Below, in pieces: positions 7,697-18,330 of a DNA stretch of 64,000 bases. Location of the stretch: the NCBI RefSeq assembly GCF_002009425.1, contig NZ_CP019936.1, forward strand, positions 3,645,297 to 3,709,296. The letters run 5' to 3'. The position numbers and the translations under genes are program-made. Source of the stretch: Thiosocius teredinicola. GTDB lineage: Bacteria > Pseudomonadota > Gammaproteobacteria > Chromatiales > Chromatiaceae. The notes under the pieces were generated by a model that saw only the letters and a program-made list of their open reading frames with translations, had not been told where the DNA came from and ran no database searches. Numbering within the stretch: position 1 is the stretch's first letter; each line of letters begins with the position of its first letter.

Positions 7697-8926
7697 TCAG
7701 GTGACAGATTCCTCAGCAAGATCAAATGCCTCGTGCAGAGATCGCACACCCAACTCGAGGTATTTCTGGTCGACCACTACCGAAATTTTTATTTCGGAGG
7801 TGGAAATCATCTGAATATTGATACCTTCCTTGGAGAGGGCCTCGAACATCTTGCTCGCGATGCCGGCATGTGAGCGCATGCCGACGCCGACCAGCGAGAT
7901 TTTGACGATCTTGTCGTCGCCGACCACTTCACGCGCGCCCAGTTCGGCCGATTCCTTTTGCAGAATTCCCATCGCCTTGGCGTAGTCGGTGCGGTTTACC
8001 GTGAAGGTGAAATCGGTCGTACCGTCATTCGCGATATTCTGCACGATCATATCGACCTCGACATTGGCTTCGCCGATCGGGCCGAGAATCTTGTACGCAA
8101 CACCGGGTTGATCGGGCACACCGCGGATGGTCAGCTTGGCTTCGTCGCGGTTGAACGCGATCCCGGCGATTTTGGCTGCTTCCACGCCGTCTTCCTCCAA
8201 AGTTATCAGTGTGCCCTCACCGCCTTCCTCGAAACTGGAAAGGACCCGCAGGGGCACGTTGTATTTGCCGGCGAATTCCACCGAGCGAATCTGCAATACC
8301 TTCGACCCTAAGCTCGCCATTTCGAGCATCTCTTCGAAGGTGATGCGATCGAGCTTGCGCGCCTTGGGCTCGACGCGCGGGTCGGTCGTGTACACGCCAT
8401 CGACGTCGGTAAAAATCTGGCACTCATCGGCCTTGAGCGCGGCTGCCATTGCAACCGCGGTGGTGTCCGATCCACCACGACCCAGGGTCGTGATATCGCC
8501 TTTTTCGTCGACACCCTGGAACCCGGCAACGACGACCACGCGACCGGCCTTGATGTCGGCGCACACGCGGGCATGATCGATATCCATGATGCGCGCCTTC
8601 GAATGCGCACTGTCGGTCAGGATGTGGACCTGGGCCCCGGTGTACGAGCGCGCATCGCAACCGATCTCATGCAGGGCCAAGCACAGCAAGGCGATCGTCA
8701 CCTGCTCGCCTGTCGACACCAGCACATCCATCTCGCGTGCGCTCGGCGTACCGCTGATCTCGCCGGCCAGGCCGATCAATCGATTGGTTTCACCCGACAT
8801 TGCCGACACCACGACGACCACGTCTTCGCCGCGATCGCGGTGTTTCTTCACGCGCGCAGCAACATTCTGGATACGTTCGACCGTGCCTACCGAGGTGCCA
8901 CCGTACTTCTGGACGATCAGCGTCAT
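7697..8926 (-). CDS. lysC: Aspartate kinase
   Basis: The 409-residue enzyme phosphorylates aspartate, the first step toward Lys, Thr, Met and diaminopimelate. The kinase domain begins [10 protein letters not shown] and carries the [11 protein letters not shown] substrate loop and the [11 protein letters not shown] segment. Two ACT domains follow from ~residue 265 (around the [17 protein letters not shown] and [18 protein letters not shown] strings) and would bind lysine and/or threonine for feedback control. Length and architecture match the monofunctional alpha-type enzyme. It is 89 bases downstream of alaS and upstream of csrA, the common order in this class. A GC-rich hairpin (8962-8980) lies in the alaS-lysC gap without a T-run. 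Confidence 0.96.
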   Translation of the reverse strand: MTLIVQKYGGTSVGTVERIQNVAARVKKHRDRGEDVVVVVSAMSGETNRLIGLAGEISGTPSAREMDVLVSTGEQVTIALLCLALHEIGCDARSYTGAQVHILTDSAHSKARIMDIDHARVCADIKAGRVVVVAGFQGVDEKGDITTLGRGGSDTTAVAMAAALKADECQIFTDVDGVYTTDPRVEPKARKLDRITFEEMLEMASLGSKVLQIRSVEFAGKYNVPLRVLSSFEEGGEGTLITLEEDGVEAAKIAGIAFNRDEAKLTIRGVPDQPGVAYKILGPIGEANVEVDMIVQNIANDGTTDFTFTVNRTDYAKAMGILQKESAELGAREVVGDDKIVKISLVGVGMRSHAGIASKMFEALSKEGINIQMISTSEIKISVVVDQKYLELGVRSLHEAFDLAEESVT

Positions 8927-9015
8927 GACGCTCTGAAATCCCGTTGGGTTGTAGTTGATCGGCGGGCCTGAAAGGCCCGCGAAAACGCGCGATTTAACAA
9001 CATTTTCGCCCTGAC

Positions 9016-11643
9016 TTAAAGCTTTTCGGCCGCCCAGGCCTGGGCGGCCTCGAGCGCTGCCGGCACCCCACTGGGGTCGGAGCCACCGGCCTGCGCCATG
9101 TCCGGCCGACCGCCGCCTTTGCCGCCCACCTTTTCCGCGGCCAGCTTTACCAGGTCGCCCGCCTTGCAGCGGTCGGTCAGGTCTTTGGTGACCCCGGCGA
9201 TCAGGTTGACTTTTTCGCCGTTCACCGCGATCAGCAGGACTACGGCGCTGCCGAGCTTGTTCTTGAGCTGATCAAGGGTGTCGCGCAACGACTTCGGATC
9301 CGCACCTTCGAGGCTCGCGGCAAGCACCTTCGCACCATTGACGTCGACCGCCTGCGATGCAAGGTCCGACCCGGCAGCCGAGGCCAGCTTGGACTTGAGT
9401 TGGTCGAGTTCTTTCTCGAGCTTTTTATTGCGCTCGAGCAGCTTGCCCAGCTTGTCCTCGAGCTCATCTTTGCCCGCATTCACCATGCCGCCGATGCGCA
9501 GCAGACGCTCTTCGTCCGCCTCGATCCATTCGACAGCGCGCCCGCCGGTGACCGCCTCGATACGCCGCACGCCCGATGCGATGCCGGTCTCCATCGTGAT
9601 CTTGAACAGGCCGATGTCACCGAGCGCCTTGACGTGCGTGCCACCACACAGCTCGGTCGAGAAATCCCCCATGCGCAACACGCGCACCTGCTCGTCGTAC
9701 TTCTCGCCGAACAGCGCCATGGCACCCGAGGCCTTGGCGTCGTCGATCGCCATAATGCGCGTCTCGACCATGTGGTTCATACGAATCTGCTGGTTGACCA
9801 AGCGTTCGATCTCGATCAGCTGCTCACGCGTTACCGGCTCATAGTGCGAGAAGTCGAAACGCAGACGATCGGCCTCGACCAACGAGCCTTTCTGACCGAC
9901 ATGCTCACCGAGCACCTTGCGCAGTGCTGCATGCAGCAAATGCGTTGCCGAGTGATTTAGCGCGGTGGCGCTGCGTCGGTCGCAATCGACCTCGGCGACC
10001 ACGCTGTCGCCAACGTGCAATTCGCCACTCTTGAGCTCGCCGATATGCGCAAACACGGTGCCGGCGTGCTTGCGGGTATCGGTAACGGCGAACTCGGCGC
10101 TACCGGAGACCTTCAGATAGCCGACATCGCCAGCCTGGCCGCCGGACTCTGCATAGAAAGGGGTGCGATCGAGCACGACCATACCGTTCTGCCCGGCGTC
10201 GAGCTGATCGGCGGACTGGCCGTCCTTGAACAAGGCGATCACCGTCGCCGAGTCCTGCAGGCGTTCGTAGCCGGTAAAATCCGTCTCACCCTCAACATCG
10301 AACTCGGCGACCTCGGTCACGCCGAACTGGCTGGCCGCACGCGCGCGGTCACGCTGCGCCGCCATCTCCCTGTCGAAACCCTCCTGGTCGATCTCCATAC
10401 CACGCTCGCGCGCAATGTCGGCGGTCAGATCGGTTGGGAATCCGTAGGTGTCGTATAGCTTGAACACGACCTCGCCCGGGATCACCTTGCTGTCCATTCC
10501 CTGGATCGCGTCGTCGAGGATGCGCATGCCCTGCTCGATCGTTTCGGCAAAACGCTCTTCCTCAACCCTGAGCACGCGCGCAACCACTTCTTTCGAACGG
10601 CGCAGCTCGGGATAGGCATCGCCCATCTCTTTGTCGAGCGCCTCGACCAGGGTATAGAAGAACGGCTGTTGCTGTCCGAGCTGGTAGCCGTGGCGGATGG
10701 CGCGCCGAACAATCCGACGCAACACATAGCCGCGCCCTTCGTTGCCCGGGGTCACGCCGTCGACCACGAGGAAGGCGCAGGAGCGGATGTGGTCTGCGAT
10801 AACGCGCAGCGATTTCGATGACAGGTCGGTCGTGTTGGTCGCCTCGGCCGCCGCCTTGATCAGCGATTCGAACAGATCGATTTCATAGTTCGAGTGCACA
10901 TGCTGCATGACAGCCGCGAGACGTTCCAGACCCATGCCGGTATCCACCGAGGGTTTGGGCAGTGGCGTCATTTCACCGTCGGCGTCACGGTTGAATTGCA
11001 TGAACACCAGGTTCCAGATCTCGATGTAGCGGTCGCCGTCTTCCTCCGGGGTGCCGGGCGGGCCGCCCCACACCTCGGGGCCGTGGTCGTAGAAGATCTC
11101 CGAGCAGGGACCGCAGGGTCCGGTATCGCCCATCGACCAGAAATTGTCGCTCTCATGTGGTTTGCCGCCCGGCTTGTCGCCGATGCGGGTGAAACGCGAT
11201 GGATCGACGCCGATCTCATCGAGCCAGATCGAGGCAGCCTCGTCATCGTCGAGATAGACCGTGACCCAGAGTTTCTCGGCGGGCAGCCCCATGACGCTGG
11301 TCAGAAACTCCCAGGCGTACTGGATGGCTTCGCGCTTGAAATAGTCGCCGAAGCTGAAATTGCCGAGCATCTCGAAAAAGGTGTGATGACGCGCGGTGTA
11401 GCCGACGTTTTCGAGATCATTGTGCTTGCCGCCGGCACGCACACAACGCTGCGACGTGGTCGCGCGTACATAGCTGCGCTTTTCCTTGCCCAGGAACACA
11501 TCCTTGAACTGGACCATGCCGGCGTTGGTGAACAGCAGGGTCGGATCGTTGCCGGGCACCAGCGGACTCGACTCGACGATGGCGTGGTCCTTGCCGGCGA
11601 AATAGTTCAGGAATGCGGAGCGAATATCAGCGCTGGTTTTCAT
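9016..11643 (-). CDS. alaS: Alanyl-tRNA synthetase
   Basis: The 875-residue protein matches the family length (E. coli AlaS is 876). The catalytic domain starts [15 protein letters not shown] and carries the [15 protein letters not shown] motif. The editing domain has the zinc motif with [15 protein letters not shown] and [12 protein letters not shown], where the two His residues and the Cys-x3-His act in hydrolysing misacylated tRNA. A C-terminal coiled coil ([16 protein letters not shown]) precedes the oligomerisation domain with the Gly-rich [15 protein letters not shown]. The frame remains open 20 residues upstream, but the ATG at 11643 matches family N-termini. It follows recX with a ~190-bp gap. 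Confidence 0.97.
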   Translation of the reverse strand: MKTSADIRSAFLNYFAGKDHAIVESSPLVPGNDPTLLFTNAGMVQFKDVFLGKEKRSYVRATTSQRCVRAGGKHNDLENVGYTARHHTFFEMLGNFSFGDYFKREAIQYAWEFLTSVMGLPAEKLWVTVYLDDDEAASIWLDEIGVDPSRFTRIGDKPGGKPHESDNFWSMGDTGPCGPCSEIFYDHGPEVWGGPPGTPEEDGDRYIEIWNLVFMQFNRDADGEMTPLPKPSVDTGMGLERLAAVMQHVHSNYEIDLFESLIKAAAEATNTTDLSSKSLRVIADHIRSCAFLVVDGVTPGNEGRGYVLRRIVRRAIRHGYQLGQQQPFFYTLVEALDKEMGDAYPELRRSKEVVARVLRVEEERFAETIEQGMRILDDAIQGMDSKVIPGEVVFKLYDTYGFPTDLTADIARERGMEIDQEGFDREMAAQRDRARAASQFGVTEVAEFDVEGETDFTGYERLQDSATVIALFKDGQSADQLDAGQNGMVVLDRTPFYAESGGQAGDVGYLKVSGSAEFAVTDTRKHAGTVFAHIGELKSGELHVGDSVVAEVDCDRRSATALNHSATHLLHAALRKVLGEHVGQKGSLVEADRLRFDFSHYEPVTREQLIEIERLVNQQIRMNHMVETRIMAIDDAKASGAMALFGEKYDEQVRVLRMGDFSTELCGGTHVKALGDIGLFKITMETGIASGVRRIEAVTGGRAVEWIEADEERLLRIGGMVNAGKDELEDKLGKLLERNKKLEKELDQLKSKLASAAGSDLASQAVDVNGAKVLAASLEGADPKSLRDTLDQLKNKLGSAVVLLIAVNGEKVNLIAGVTKDLTDRCKAGDLVKLAAEKVGGKGGGRPDMAQAGGSDPSGVPAALEAAQAWAAEKL

Positions 11644-11836
11644 ACAGGAGTGGGTATCGGATAGCGAAACAGAAATGGTATGCAGGTTGGGCGAAAAAGT
11701 CACCCGAGGATTGCTGTCAAAACCACGAGATTTCAGTCAATTAGCTCCCACACGGAAGCCATGCACCCGATCGGGGCAAACAGGGAGTGAACGAAACAGA
11801 TAGGAGGAGCGGCTCAGCCTGCAGATTCGAGGTGGA

Positions 11837-12307
11837 TCAGAACGCCTTGACGTCGTCGAGGTAGCGGCGGATCAGACTGACGGGAAAACCACGTTGTTCG
11901 AGAAACCGGCCGCGTTTGCTCAGCGCCCGCATATCCTCGGCCGGTGCGTCGCCGAACTTACGATGCGCCACGTCGGCCAGCAATTCCGTCCAGCGATCAC
12001 CGGCTGCTTCGAGCCAACATTCGGCCAGCGCCCCCTCGATACCACGCTCGGCAAGCTCGGCGCGAATCCGAACCGGGCCGTAACCCTTGCGGGTTCGCTG
12101 GGCGACATACGATTCGGCGAACCGTTCGTCATCGAGCAGACGGCGACCGGTCAGGTCGTCGAGAACCGCATCGACGAGCGCGCCGTCAGGATGACGCGCC
12201 ACCAGCTTGCGGCGCAACTCGTAGCGGCTGTGTTCACGGCTGGCGAGCAGTTTGACAGCCGTCAGCTCGACGGCTGTCGCATCGTCCTGCTCGACGACAT
12301 CGCTCAT
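11837..12307 (-). CDS. recX: Regulatory protein RecX
   Basis: The 156-residue protein is built of the three-helix RecX repeats; the string [16 protein letters not shown] and the later [15 protein letters not shown] are typical, as is [16 protein letters not shown]. RecX binds RecA filaments and restrains their activity. Its ATG overlaps the recA stop codon by 4 bases (ATGA, 12304-12307), so translation is coupled and stoichiometry with RecA is likely set that way. Confidence 0.95.
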   Translation of the reverse strand: MSDVVEQDDATAVELTAVKLLASREHSRYELRRKLVARHPDGALVDAVLDDLTGRRLLDDERFAESYVAQRTRKGYGPVRIRAELAERGIEGALAECWLEAAGDRWTELLADVAHRKFGDAPAEDMRALSKRGRFLEQRGFPVSLIRRYLDDVKAF

Positions 12308-13347
12308 GCGTCGTCTTCGGCCGCCGGCTTTTCGGCGGCGTCAGGCTCTGGCACGGATTCCGGAATCAGCGCCGCACGGATCTGGGTCTCGACATGGCGC
12401 GCGATATCCGGGTTCTCTTTCAGGAAGTTGCGCACGTTCTCTTTACCCTGGCCGATGCGGTCGCCGTTGTAGCTGTACCAAGCACCCGACTTCTCGATCA
12501 GACCCTGGGCGACGCCGAGCTCGATAATCTCGCCTTCGCGCGATACGCCCTCGCCGTACAGGATCTCGAACGTCGCCTGACGGAACGGCGGCGCGACCTT
12601 GTTTTTGACCACCTTGACGCGGGTTTCGTTACCGACCACCTCGTCGCCCTTCTTGATCGCGCCGGTACGGCGGATATCCAGACGAACCGACGAGTAGAAC
12701 TTGAGCGCATTACCGCCGGTGGTGGTCTCGGGGTTACCGAACATCACGCCGATCTTCATGCGGATCTGGTTGATGAAGATAACGACCGTGTTCGAACGCT
12801 TGATGTTGCCGGTGAGCTTACGCAATGCCTGCGACATCAGACGCGCCTGCAGACCGACGTGCGAGTCGCCCATGTCGCCTTCAATCTCGGCCTTCGGCGT
12901 CAACGCCGCCACCGAGTCGACCACGACGACATCGACCGCGCCCGAACGCACCAGCATGTCGGTGATCTCCAGCGCCTGCTCACCGGTATCCGGCTGCGAG
13001 ACCAGCAGTTCGTCCATGTCCACGCCGAGCTTTTCGGCATAAACGGGATCGAGTGCGTGCTCGGCGTCGACGAACGCACAGGTGCCGCCGGTTTTCTGTG
13101 CCTCGGCGACGATGTGCAGGGTCATGGTCGTTTTACCCGACGATTCCGGACCGAAGATTTCGATCACCCGCCCCTTGGGTACGCCGCCTACGCCGAGCGC
13201 CAGGTCGAGGCTCAATGAGCCGGTCGACACGACCTCGATATTGCGTATGGCATTGGCATCGCCCATGCGCATGACTGAGCCTTTACCAAACTGCTTCTCA
13301 ATCTGAGTGAGCGCGGCAGCCAACGCCTTTTTGCGGTTATCGTCCAT
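12304..13347 (-). CDS. recA: Recombinase RecA
   Basis: The 347-residue protein has the Walker A loop GPESSGKT (residues ~67-74), the nearby MAW-type region, the [11 protein letters not shown] segment, loop L2 around [20 protein letters not shown] and the acidic C-terminal tail. It forms ATP-dependent filaments on single-stranded DNA for homologous recombination and for LexA cleavage. The 90 bases upstream do not contain a CTGT-N8-ACAG box, so a canonical gammaproteobacterial LexA site was not found. recX follows with a 4-base overlap. Confidence 0.98.
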   Translation of the reverse strand: MDDNRKKALAAALTQIEKQFGKGSVMRMGDANAIRNIEVVSTGSLSLDLALGVGGVPKGRVIEIFGPESSGKTTMTLHIVAEAQKTGGTCAFVDAEHALDPVYAEKLGVDMDELLVSQPDTGEQALEITDMLVRSGAVDVVVVDSVAALTPKAEIEGDMGDSHVGLQARLMSQALRKLTGNIKRSNTVVIFINQIRMKIGVMFGNPETTTGGNALKFYSSVRLDIRRTGAIKKGDEVVGNETRVKVVKNKVAPPFRQATFEILYGEGVSREGEIIELGVAQGLIEKSGAWYSYNGDRIGQGKENVRNFLKENPDIARHVETQIRAALIPESVPEPDAAEKPAAEDDA

Positions 13348-13437
13348 TCCCTAATCCCCCGGTAGCAGATTCAACGTGGTTGGCGACAGTGTAGTTCGTT
13401 CTCTTTTTGTTTTCTAGTGGATTTTTTCAATCGACAC

Positions 13438-13959
13438 TCAATGCAGCGCCCATTGGCCGACCGGGTGATACATCGGCGCCCTGCCCGGCCGGGATTCGAC
13501 CAGGGCGAGCTGGCTGACCGGCCAGGCCAGCGGCGCCAGCGGCTCAGTCGCAGGTCGCTCGTGCACCCGGCGCGCCAACGTGACGTGGGCGCGAAAAGGT
13601 CGCTCGTCGGTTGCAAAACCGAGCCCGTGCAGGCCTTCACCCAAGGCCAGCTGCAGGTTCAGCAGCTCGGCCGGAGGCGACGTCGGCCCGGCCCACAGCA
13701 CCTGTGGCTTGGGCCAGTAGCCGATCTCGTCGAGCAACAGGCCGAACGGCGTTTTGCCAACGGATTCACCCAGATCCAGCAGCTCGTCGATCCGATCGGG
13801 TTCGACCTGACCGAGAAAATGCAGCGTCATATGCAGATCGGCCCGGTGCTGCCAGCGCACATCGGCGGGCAGGTTATAGGTCTGCCAGTGAAACAACGCC
13901 AGGCGCGTCGCATCGTCCGGCCACAGGGCGAAGAACAGGCGACGTGTCTGGTCGCTCAT
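13438..13959 (-). CDS. thpR: RNA 2',3'-cyclic phosphodiesterase (2'-5' RNA ligase family)
   Basis: The 173-residue protein has the two His-x-Thr-x motifs of the 2H phosphoesterase superfamily: HMTLHFLG (residues ~45-52) and HVTLARRV (~128-135). Together they form the active site that opens 2',3'-cyclic phosphates to 2'-phosphates. Its start overlaps the pncC stop codon by 4 bases, so the two genes are co-transcribed. They lie just upstream of recA, as in many proteobacteria. Confidence 0.93.
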   Translation of the reverse strand: MSDQTRRLFFALWPDDATRLALFHWQTYNLPADVRWQHRADLHMTLHFLGQVEPDRIDELLDLGESVGKTPFGLLLDEIGYWPKPQVLWAGPTSPPAELLNLQLALGEGLHGLGFATDERPFRAHVTLARRVHERPATEPLAPLAWPVSQLALVESRPGRAPMYHPVGQWALH

Positions 13960-14432
13960 GTCACCCTGTCCAGCAATCCCTGAAGGGCCGCGTCGATCGT
14001 CGCGGCGCGCACCTGCGCACGGTCACCGGGAAACAGATGATCCACGGCGACGACCTCATCGGCGGTCGCCCACGCCAGCCATACGGTGCCGACCGGCTTC
14101 TGCGGCGTCCCGCCGCCCGGACCGGCGATACCACTGACGGCCACCGTGAGTTGCGCATGACTCCGCTGCAGAGCACCGGCAGCCATCTCGATCACCGTTT
14201 CACGACTGACCGCGCCGAACGCAGCCAGCGTTTCGGCGGCGACCCCCAGCATCTCCTGTTTGGCCTGGTTGCTGTAGGTCACGAAGCCGCGATCGAACCA
14301 GGCACTCGAACCCGCCACGTCGGTAAGCGCCGCGGCGATGCCGCCACCGGTACATGACTCGGCGCACGCAATCTGCCAACCGCGTTGCAGCAGACGTTCG
14401 GCCAAGCTGTTGATCGTTGCGGTCCGTTCCAT
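13956..14432 (-). CDS. pncC: Nicotinamide-nucleotide amidohydrolase (CinA C-terminal domain)
   Basis: The 158-residue protein is a stand-alone CinA C-terminal domain. The signature AESCTGGGIAAALTDVAG lies at residues ~24-41, then SGIAGPGGGTPQKPVGTVW. PncC deamidates nicotinamide mononucleotide to nicotinate mononucleotide, recycling NAD degradation products. It is divergent from the cupin gene, with 78 bases between, and leads the pncC-thpR pair upstream of recA. Confidence 0.94.
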   Translation of the reverse strand: MERTATINSLAERLLQRGWQIACAESCTGGGIAAALTDVAGSSAWFDRGFVTYSNQAKQEMLGVAAETLAAFGAVSRETVIEMAAGALQRSHAQLTVAVSGIAGPGGGTPQKPVGTVWLAWATADEVVAVDHLFPGDRAQVRAATIDAALQGLLDRVT

Positions 14433-14513
14433 TCAATGCCCTTGGCTGCGTTCGGGTAAACTTGCCCGCCATAACGGGCTGTCGATGACAGCATAAACGA
14501 ACAGGAATGCATG

Positions 14514-14795
14514 ATGAGCAACGATCAGATCTTAGTCGAGCGCAATCCCTCGCCGATGAAACTCGAAGTGCTGGGCGTCTACGATTGGCCGATCTGGCGC
14601 AAAGAGGCCTCGACCTTTCCGTGGACCTATCAGCAACAGGAAACCTGCTACATCCTGCGCGGCAAGTTCACGGTGACGCCCGAAGGCGGCGAACCGCAGA
14701 GCTTCAAGCGCGGCGACCTGATCACCTTTCCGCAGGGCATGAGCTGCACCTGGGAGATCACCGAAGACGTCGAGAAGCACTACGACTTCCAGTAA
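14514..14795 (+). CDS. Cupin-fold protein (DUF861-like)
   Basis: The 93-residue protein is a single small cupin: EETCYILRGKFTVTPEGG is the first conserved box and FKRGDLITFPQGMSCTWEI the second. Family members often bind a metal and have varied roles; no substrate can be named. Two ATGs stand in tandem at 14511 and 14514. AGGAA at 14503-14507 is too close to the first, so I use the second. The gene converges on the glucan synthase gene. Confidence 0.85.
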   Translation: MSNDQILVERNPSPMKLEVLGVYDWPIWRKEASTFPWTYQQQETCYILRGKFTVTPEGGEPQSFKRGDLITFPQGMSCTWEITEDVEKHYDFQ

Positions 14796-14873
14796 GCAAG
14801 GCGCGTAACCCGGGGCGCCATGGCCAACCGGGCGCCGTAGTACGGCGCCGGTATCAGGCAATCCCTGGGTCAG

Positions 14874-17486
14874 CTATTGTGCAGACGACTGGTGCGACAG
14901 CGCGCGCATCCGTCCGACCAACCAGCCGGGCAGCTTCGGCGCTGCGCTGATCAACGACATTAATGCGGCAGCGGCGTACGGGATGCTCTGCACGACCATC
15001 ATCAGCGCCCAGATGCGGACGTCGAGCATATCGCCATCGGGACGCTGCAGCGCCGCATAGGCACCGAGCCACAACGCCGTCAGAAACATCAGTTCTTCGC
15101 GCGCATCGAGCAGGGCACGCAGCAGACTATGTGCATCCGCGTTCTTCGGCGTACGGAAGAAGCCGATCTTGCGGGTAATGAACCCGGTGAGCATCGCCCG
15201 CGCGATCGTGTGCGACAACGCGAGCCCGGCCAGTCCGGCCGCGATACTCTGACGGAAACCCGCCTGCACGCGGTGTCGATACAGGAAGAACATCTTCGAC
15301 ACCTTGAACAGAAACAGCGCGAGCGGCATCACCGCAAAGATCACGTGCGGCGGCGCGAAATGCTCGGGCGCCACGATCATGCCGACCGTCCAGCCGATTG
15401 CCGCCAGGTTAAAGGCCAGGTTGAAGCCATCGGCCAACCACGGCAACCACCCTGCGATGAAGTGGTAGCGCTGCCCGGCGGTCAGCTTGGTCTTGCTCAA
15501 CCCCAGCAACGACGACAGGTGATCGCGCATGATCAAGACCGCACCGTAGGCCCAACGGAAACGCTGTTTCTTGAAGTCGAGGAAGGTGTCGGGCATCAGG
15601 CCCTTGCCATAGCTGTGCGGAATATAGGTGGCGGCGTAACCGCGCTCGAAGATGCGCAGACCCAGCTCGGCATCTTCGGTAATGCACCACTCAGCCCAGC
15701 CGTCGACCTCTTCGAGCACCTTGCGGCGAACCATGGTCATGGTGCCGTGCTGGATGATGGCGTTGCGTTCATTGCGCGTGACCATGCCGATGTGGAAGAA
15801 CCCCTGGTACTCGGCCTGGCACATCGCCTTGAACGCGTTCTCGTGGCCGTCGCGGTAGTCCTGCGGGGCCTGCACGATGGCCATCTTCGGGTCGGAAAAC
15901 ATCGGCACCAGCTCGCGCAGCCAGTTCTCTTCGACCAAGTAGTCGCTGTCGATAACGGCGATCACCTCGGCATCGGGCGCCGTCTCGCGCATCGCGAAGT
16001 TCAGCGCACCAGCCTTGAAACCGGCCAGCGGCGCGACGTGGAAGAAACGGAAACGCTCACCGAGTTTTTCGCAATGCGCCTTGACCGGCTCCCACACCGC
16101 CGGATCCTTGGTGTTGTTGTCGATAACCAACACCTCGTAGTCCGGGTAGTTGAGCGCGGCCAGCGCGTCCAGCGTTTCGATCAGCATGTCCGGCGGTTCG
16201 TTGTAGGCCGGCACATGCACCGACACCTTCGGCAGCTCGGCATCCGACACCACCAGCGGCTCGGGCGAGCGCCGCCAACGTTTCAGCCACAAGGCCTCGG
16301 CCCACTCGTGCGCCTCGGCCAACAACACGACAATAACCCCGATCACGGCGACGAACAGCATGATGCCGACACCCAGCATCAATGGCGTCAGGTACTGCTG
16401 GGTGAAGTCGTACAGCAACCACACGACGAACGTAGTGATGGCGTAGACAATCAATGCCAGGAAGCCGCGCCCGCCGGGCGAAAGCCCCCCACTGTCGCGG
16501 AACAGCAGCGCCAGCACCAGGATCGACAGGCCGATACTGATGGCCGCGAGATTGGTCCAGTTCGGCACCGGCACGACCGGCGCGGTGAACGCGAACTTCG
16601 GCTCGCGGTCGACGTTGTAGATCCCCCAATGGCTGCCCGCCTCGCCCTCTATCTCGCGCTTCCACGGCTGATCGAAGGCCTCCATGATGTAATAGGTGAT
16701 ATTTTCGCGTTCCGCCTCGGCCAGGAAGCGTCGCAGGAACTTCGCTTGGTTGGCATGGCTCGGCACTGCCACACCGAGCGTGCGACCGTTGCTCGGCCAG
16801 CCCACCTCGGAGATTACGATCTCCTTGTCGGGAAACTGCTCCTGCAGCTTGTGATAGTTCTCGAGCACATAGTCCACCGCCCCCTCGATCGGAATATCCT
16901 TTTCCCAATAGGGCAGCAGATGGACTGCAATGAAGTCGACTTCCTGGGCGAGCTCGGGATTCTGCTGCCAGATGTGAGGCGGCTCGGCGGTGCTTACCGG
17001 GGCCCAGACCGATTTCTTGATGCGACGGATGTGTTGAATCATCTCGTCGACCGTCTGCTCGGTACGGAACACCACCTCGTTACCGACGAACACGCGAACC
17101 ACCTGCTTGTGGTTCTCGCGGAACACCTTGATCAGCTGCTTGATTTCTTCTTCATTGCGTTTTTCGTTATTGGAGATCCAGGCTCCGAGCGCGACGTTCA
17201 GACCATGCACGCCGGCGAGCCGGGGCACCTCGGCCATGGTCGACTCAACGGTGTAGGTGCGCACGGCATGCGCATCGCCGGCCAACAACGCCAGATCTTC
17301 ATCGATGCTGGCGATGTCGGGGTATTCGCGTCGGATCGGGCTTTGCTCGCCGCGCATGGGCGAGAAAGAGAAGCCTTCAACTTTGGCTGGCCACGGCGGC
17401 TCAATATCGGGGCGGTTGACTATGCCCCACAACACCACTGTCAGGATGCCCATCAGGAGGGTGATCAGCAGGCTGGCACGGTTCAT
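14874..17486 (-). CDS. ndvB: Membrane beta-glucan synthase: GH17 domain fused to a GT2 glycosyltransferase
   Basis: The 870-residue protein has four parts. A signal-anchor (residues 1-25) is followed by a periplasmic GH17-like domain with both catalytic Glu motifs, FVGNEVVFR and ISEVGWPSNG. Two or three membrane helices follow (~315-400), then a cytoplasmic GT2 domain with VHVPAYNEP, the DSDYLVEENW metal-binding motif and the QRFRWAYG motif of processive enzymes. Several C-terminal helices follow. This matches NdvB-type cyclic or linear beta-1,3-glucan synthases of proteobacteria; the GH17 part would transglycosylate or cyclise the chain (family knowledge). A role in periplasmic glucans, hence osmoadaptation or biofilm tolerance, is inferred. 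It stands alone, with 286 gene-free bases upstream. Confidence 0.88.
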   Translation of the reverse strand: MNRASLLITLLMGILTVVLWGIVNRPDIEPPWPAKVEGFSFSPMRGEQSPIRREYPDIASIDEDLALLAGDAHAVRTYTVESTMAEVPRLAGVHGLNVALGAWISNNEKRNEEEIKQLIKVFRENHKQVVRVFVGNEVVFRTEQTVDEMIQHIRRIKKSVWAPVSTAEPPHIWQQNPELAQEVDFIAVHLLPYWEKDIPIEGAVDYVLENYHKLQEQFPDKEIVISEVGWPSNGRTLGVAVPSHANQAKFLRRFLAEAERENITYYIMEAFDQPWKREIEGEAGSHWGIYNVDREPKFAFTAPVVPVPNWTNLAAISIGLSILVLALLFRDSGGLSPGGRGFLALIVYAITTFVVWLLYDFTQQYLTPLMLGVGIMLFVAVIGVIVVLLAEAHEWAEALWLKRWRRSPEPLVVSDAELPKVSVHVPAYNEPPDMLIETLDALAALNYPDYEVLVIDNNTKDPAVWEPVKAHCEKLGERFRFFHVAPLAGFKAGALNFAMRETAPDAEVIAVIDSDYLVEENWLRELVPMFSDPKMAIVQAPQDYRDGHENAFKAMCQAEYQGFFHIGMVTRNERNAIIQHGTMTMVRRKVLEEVDGWAEWCITEDAELGLRIFERGYAATYIPHSYGKGLMPDTFLDFKKQRFRWAYGAVLIMRDHLSSLLGLSKTKLTAGQRYHFIAGWLPWLADGFNLAFNLAAIGWTVGMIVAPEHFAPPHVIFAVMPLALFLFKVSKMFFLYRHRVQAGFRQSIAAGLAGLALSHTIARAMLTGFITRKIGFFRTPKNADAHSLLRALLDAREELMFLTALWLGAYAALQRPDGDMLDVRIWALMMVVQSIPYAAAALMSLISAAPKLPGWLVGRMRALSHQSSAQ

Positions 17487-17772
17487 CGACGAATTCTCGA
17501 CTGCAATGAGACCGCATATTTAACCGCTTCAACAGCTTGCCGTACAGAACATTCGATGGCTCGCCGGAACCATTTCACAGCCATGCGAAAAGTAAGCGGC
17601 TTGACATGATTTAAGTCAACATCAATGCAGTTTTCCCTTCCAACGCATGGCGTCACCCACAAGCGTCGCAGTTACATACAGTTAGCCGAATTACCTCAAG
17701 TGACGCCGGATGCTTCGGGCGGTTTTGCGGTATGTCAAGCATCGAATTGGTGAGGGACTCACCGCTGCATAC

Positions 17773-18159
17773 CTAGCCTTGCGACGGCGCAGGATCGCTG
17801 CTGTCTGGCTGCCGCCATCTGCGGTTGAGTGCTGCCAGCTTATGCGCCACCTCCTGCGGCAAAGTATGTCCGTCCAACGCCTGCATAAAGTCGTCGACAA
17901 CCTGCTCGATCAAGCCCTCGATCAGCGGCCAGTAGCGATCGACCTGCTCGCGGTCGGACTGGCGTTCGATATCCGACAATTCGGCGTACGGCGTGTTGAT
18001 CTGGCGCTCCCAATGCTCGTAGAGGTCGAACGGCAGCACGACGCCAAGCGGCGAGCTCTGTGTTTGCATCTTGCTGTGGCAATACCTCTGCCAATGTGCC
18101 CAGCGTTGGTGTTCGATGTCTGCCAATTGCTCTTTGAGCTGTCGCTTGTGTTCGTTCAT
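17773..18159 (-). CDS. Conserved small protein of unknown function
   Basis: The 128-residue soluble protein is rich in Trp, Gln, His and charged residues: QRWAHWQRYCHSKM near the start, then LPFDLYEHWERQINTPY, then SDREQVDRYWPLIEGLIEQV. I have seen this pattern in short bacterial and phage proteins of unknown function, some compared to the RyR domain; that link is tentative. There is no signal peptide or membrane segment. It is transcribed toward the glucan synthase but 286 bases away, and is divergent from mutS. Confidence 0.75.
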   Translation of the reverse strand: MNEHKRQLKEQLADIEHQRWAHWQRYCHSKMQTQSSPLGVVLPFDLYEHWERQINTPYAELSDIERQSDREQVDRYWPLIEGLIEQVVDDFMQALDGHTLPQEVAHKLAALNRRWRQPDSSDPAPSQG

Positions 18160-18330
18160 ATGCTTCCCGGCTACCCTGCCTCGCCAAATTGTCTGACAGC
18201 GTCACACCGACCCTAACCCATCGCCGCCCGGGTAACGAAACGGCCGCGGAATCGGTTACGCTACGCACCTGCGTGATCCTCACGCTCGCTCGCAGCTAGC
18301 CCAAAGTTTCTGAAATCTCGTACCAGCCAC

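Noticed and set aside
13348..13437. LexA/SOS box upstream of recA
   Set aside because: No CTGT-N8-ACAG match was found in the 90-base gap; the ACTGT present lacks the second half-site.
15129..17609. 826-codon frame on the plus strand opposite the glucan synthase
   Set aside because: Composition (His, Arg, Gln rich) and lack of any motif mark it as a shadow of the GH17-GT2 gene.
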